Shown here: one piece after another, positions 33,539 to 36,227 of the stretch
Layout of the letters: each line of letters opens with the position of its first letter
Numbering within the stretch: the stretch's first letter is position 1
Position numbers and translations under genes: made by a program
Assembly (NCBI RefSeq): GCF_023051165.1
Contig: NZ_JALKIG010000022.1
Span: 1-36,227 of the forward strand
DNA: 36,227 nt
Source of the DNA: Veillonella sp. KGMB01456
GTDB taxonomy: Bacteria; Bacillota; Negativicutes; Veillonellales; Veillonellaceae
Reading direction: 5' to 3'
Notes under the pieces: generated by a model
Told to the model about the DNA's origin: nothing
Database searches by the model: none
What the model saw: only the letters and a program-made list of their open reading frames with translations

Positions 33539-35608
33539 ATGGAACAATTCCAAATGGATCTTGCCGGTCGTACCCTAACTATTGAAACAGGGGAATTGGC
33601 AAAACAAGCAGGCGGTGCAGCCTTAGTACGTTATGGTGATACGGTCGTATTGGTAACGGCTACGGCATCCAAAGAAGCCAAAGACATTGACTTCTTCCCA
33701 TTGACTGTAGATTATGAAGAAAAAATGTATGCGGTAGGCCGCATTCCGGGGGGCTTCGTTAAACGTGAAGGTCGTCCGCCGGAAACAGCTATTTTGCACA
33801 GCCGTTTGATTGACCGTCCGATTCGCCCATTATTCGACAAAGGTTGCCGTAATGAAGTGCATGTATGTGCTACCGTATTGTCCGTAGACCAGGATAATGC
33901 ACCTGAAATTTGCGGTATGATTGGTGCGTCCGCAGCTTTGGCTTTGTCCGACATTCCTTGGGCAGGTCCAATCGCCGGTGTACGCATCGGCCGTGTAAAC
34001 GGTTCTTTTGTAATTAACCCAACCGTAGCACAACTTGAAGCTACTGACTTAAATGTAGTCGTAGCGGGCACAAAAGATGCTATCTTGATGGTAGAAGGCG
34101 GTGCGCAGGAAGTAGCGGAAGACGTACTCTTAGACGCTATCATGGCGGCTCATGAAGAAATTAAACGCATCGTTTCTTTCCAGGAAGAAATGGTAGCCGT
34201 GGCAGGCAAAGAAAAACGCGTATTGCCAACGCATGCTTTAGACGAAGATATTTTGGCAGCCGTTAAAGAATACGCTCATGATGCCCTCGATAAAGCCGTA
34301 CGTTGTGCCGATAAACAACAACGCGATGCGCAGCAGGATGAAGTATATGCTGATACACGCGCTCATTTTGAAGAAATCTATCCTGAAAATATGGATGATG
34401 TAAATATGGCGCTTGAAAAAATGACGAAAGAAATCGTTCGTCATATGATTACGGTTGAAAAAATCCGTCCGGACGGCCGTCAGTTGGATGAAGTTCGTCC
34501 AATCAGCGTACGTGTAGGTGTATTGCCTCGCACTCACGGTTCCGGCTTATTCACTCGTGGTCAAACTCAGGTTCTTAATATCTGTACTTTAGCTCCATTG
34601 TCTGAAAAACAGACTATCGACGGTATCGGTATTGAAACGGAAAAACGTTATATTCACCACTACAATTTCCCATCCTATTCCGTAGGGGAAGCTCGTTCCT
34701 CCCGCGGTCCTGGACGTCGTGAAATCGGTCACGGTGCCTTGGCTGAACGTGCTTTATTGGCCGTTTTGCCAACAGAAGAAGAATTCCCATACGCTATGCG
34801 TTTGGTATCCGAAGTATTGGAATCCAACGGCTCCAGCTCCATGGCCAGCGTGTGCGGTAGCACCTTGTCCTTAATGGACGCCGGTGTGCCTATTAAAGCA
34901 CCGGTAGCCGGTATTGCTATGGGTCTTGTAACTCAGGGTGAACATTACACGATTTTAACGGATATTCAAGGCATGGAAGATGCTTTGGGCGATATGGACT
35001 TCAAAGTAGCCGGTACGGCGAAAGGCGTTACCGCTATTCAGATGGATATTAAAATTTCCGGTTTATCCCGTGAAATCTTAAAAGAAGCATTGGAACAGGC
35101 TCATAAAGGCCGTATGCACATTATGGGCAAAATGCTTGCTGTTATCGATGCACCGCGTGATAATATGTCCCCATGGGCTCCGCGCATTATTACCATGAAC
35201 ATCGACCCTGACAAGATTCGTGACGTAATCGGTCAAGGCGGCAAAGTAATTCGCGGTATCATCGAAGAAACCGGTGCTAAAATCGATATTGAAGATGATG
35301 GCACTATCTTCATTGCTGCTGTTGAAGAAGCGGCGGCTAATAAAGCGATTGAAATTATTACCAACTTGACGAAAGAAGTTGAAGTGGGTGAAGTTTACCT
35401 CGGTAAAGTAACCCGTCTTATGAACTTTGGTGCCTTTGTTGAAGTATTACCGGGCAAAGAAGGTTTGGTACATATTTCCAAATTAGCTAAAGAACGTGTT
35501 GAAAATGTGGAAGATGTTGTCAATGTGGGCGACGAAATTATGGTTAAAGTTATCGAAATTGATAAACAGGGTCGTATTAACTTGTCCCGCAAAGATTGCT
35601 TAAAATAA
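33539..35608 (+). CDS. pnp: Polynucleotide phosphorylase
   Basis: A 689-residue 3'-5' exoribonuclease that uses phosphate, and a core enzyme of RNA decay. Two RNase PH domains (about 1-215 and 300-540, the second with [15 protein letters not shown]), a KH domain (about 555-595, [18 protein letters not shown]) and a C-terminal S1 domain (about 620-687, [20 protein letters not shown]). It ends soon after S1, without the long tail of some relatives. Ribosome site AGAGGAGGA. No structured leader as long as that of E. coli pnp was seen. Confidence 0.98.
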   Translation: MEQFQMDLAGRTLTIETGELAKQAGGAALVRYGDTVVLVTATASKEAKDIDFFPLTVDYEEKMYAVGRIPGGFVKREGRPPETAILHSRLIDRPIRPLFDKGCRNEVHVCATVLSVDQDNAPEICGMIGASAALALSDIPWAGPIAGVRIGRVNGSFVINPTVAQLEATDLNVVVAGTKDAILMVEGGAQEVAEDVLLDAIMAAHEEIKRIVSFQEEMVAVAGKEKRVLPTHALDEDILAAVKEYAHDALDKAVRCADKQQRDAQQDEVYADTRAHFEEIYPENMDDVNMALEKMTKEIVRHMITVEKIRPDGRQLDEVRPISVRVGVLPRTHGSGLFTRGQTQVLNICTLAPLSEKQTIDGIGIETEKRYIHHYNFPSYSVGEARSSRGPGRREIGHGALAERALLAVLPTEEEFPYAMRLVSEVLESNGSSSMASVCGSTLSLMDAGVPIKAPVAGIAMGLVTQGEHYTILTDIQGMEDALGDMDFKVAGTAKGVTAIQMDIKISGLSREILKEALEQAHKGRMHIMGKMLAVIDAPRDNMSPWAPRIITMNIDPDKIRDVIGQGGKVIRGIIEETGAKIDIEDDGTIFIAAVEEAAANKAIEIITNLTKEVEVGEVYLGKVTRLMNFGAFVEVLPGKEGLVHISKLAKERVENVEDVVNVGDEIMVKVIEIDKQGRINLSRKDCLK

Positions 35609-35634
35609 CTATCACTTGAAAGAGGAGTCCTTAG

Positions 35635-36084
35635 ATGGATATACGTGGATTTGAAGTTGTATCACAGTTTGAAGATAAAGATATAGCTTTACCAAGACGG
35701 AAAACAACGGAAAGCGCGGGCTACGATATTGAATGTGCGGAAGCCGTAACAATTGCGCCCGGCGAAATGAAGTTGGTGGCTACAGGCCTCAAAGCGTTTA
35801 TGAATTACGATGAATATTTGGCGATTCATATTCGTTCCAGCATGGCTATTAAACGGCACCTTATGCTCGTGAATAGTACCGGCATCATTGACAGTGATTA
35901 TTATAATAATGAAGAAAACGAAGGTCATATTCTGATTGCCCTTATTAATATGGGGAAAGAAGAAGTTCAGCTTGAAAAAGGCGAACGCGTGGCCCAGGGC
36001 ATTTTCTCCAAATATTTAATCGCTACCGATGACGATGCCACCGGTATCCGTAAAGGCGGTATCGGCAGTACCGGTAATAATTAG
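35635..36084 (+). CDS. dut: dUTP diphosphatase
   Basis: A 149-residue trimeric dUTPase that breaks dUTP to dUMP and pyrophosphate, keeping uracil out of DNA. All five motifs are seen: AGYDI (1), IRSSMA (2), GIIDSDYYNN (3, slightly long, with NEENEGHI), GERVAQGIF (4) and RKGGIGSTG (5, the glycine-rich tail). It follows pnp by 26 bases with an AGAGGAG site, and both may share a transcript. Confidence 0.95.
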   Translation: MDIRGFEVVSQFEDKDIALPRRKTTESAGYDIECAEAVTIAPGEMKLVATGLKAFMNYDEYLAIHIRSSMAIKRHLMLVNSTGIIDSDYYNNEENEGHILIALINMGKEEVQLEKGERVAQGIFSKYLIATDDDATGIRKGGIGSTGNN

Positions 36085-36090
36085 GTAATA

Positions 36091-36145
36091 AAACTCCATG
36101 ACACTACGCTCAGCTTGCTGAGTGTGGTTGCCGTGGAGTTTTTTG
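36091..36145 (+). terminator. Terminator after dut
   Basis: An outer 8-bp stem (36091-36098 with 36134-36141, arm AAACTCCA) holds an inner stem CTCAGC/GCTGAG (36109-36114 with 36117-36122) and is followed by a T-run. Confidence 0.8.
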
Positions 36146-36160
36146 TTATATTTTGAGTTC

Positions 36161-36227
36161 AGCCATAGAAATGGCTCTTTGTCAAATTTTGGGGCGCTAA
36201 AGAGTCTATGCACTTTGAGGAAGGACA
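36161..36227 (+). mobile_element. Possible left end of an ISL3-type insertion sequence
   Basis: From 36173 the sequence GGCTCTTTGTCAAATTTTGG resembles, from memory, the GGCTCTTT start of ISL3-family terminal repeats. Just before it a perfect hairpin (AGCCAT/ATGGCT, 36161-36176) overlaps this start. The window stops 55 bases in, so no transposase or matching right end can be seen. Treat as a suggestion. Confidence 0.3.

Overview
This window looks like a chromosomal piece of a Gram-negative-type Firmicute (class Negativicutes), most likely a Veillonella or close relative. That assignment is an inference. The genes use Firmicute-style AGGAGG ribosome sites and AT-rich intergenic DNA, yet the window encodes outer-membrane and LPS functions: two YadA-type trimeric autotransporters, a full ADP-heptose pathway and two GT9 heptosyltransferases. 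It also carries the pyruvate carboxylase expected of an organic-acid fermenter. All recognised genes lie on the + strand.

Region 1 (1-7.7 kb) is the accessory, surface-exposed part. It starts with two hairpins resembling an IS200/IS605 right end. A long AT-rich leader with a G7 tract follows, then a trimeric autotransporter gene interrupted by a single in-frame TAA, then an intact 1063-residue paralogue. In both proteins about 60-66 coiled-coil residues follow the membrane-anchor barrel, which normally ends such proteins. Region 2 (7.8-18.3 kb) holds a TVP38/TMEM64 membrane protein with a perfect palindrome in its leader, an aminotransferase, an Mrp-type Fe-S carrier ATPase, a decayed dicarboxylate transporter (one frameshift and one nonsense codon), an M18 aminopeptidase, a Cys-free CcdA-like membrane protein and pyruvate carboxylase.

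Region 3 (18.4-27.7 kb) begins with a VirK/YbjX (DUF535) protein, then nrdR and an M19 dipeptidase. Next comes a tightly packed LPS inner-core operon: gmhA, hldE, hldD, gmhB, two heptosyltransferases and a DEDDh exonuclease with a possible zinc-binding tail. HldE, HldD and GmhB turn the product of GmhA into ADP-L-glycero-D-manno-heptose, which the two GT9 enzymes can add to lipid A-Kdo.

Region 4 (27.7-36.2 kb) contains a second M18 aminopeptidase with two small downstream genes (an unknown 120-residue protein and an ArsC/Spx-like protein). It continues with a three-gene ABC importer that has a terminator hairpin after its lipoprotein gene, the conserved rpsO-pnp pair, and dut. The last 50 bases may be the start of an ISL3-type insertion sequence.

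No tRNA, rRNA or CRISPR array was seen. I did not find a clearly new multi-gene system. The strongest unusual signals are the C-terminal extensions on both autotransporters, the single-codon break in the first one, and the operator-like palindrome at 7772-7791.
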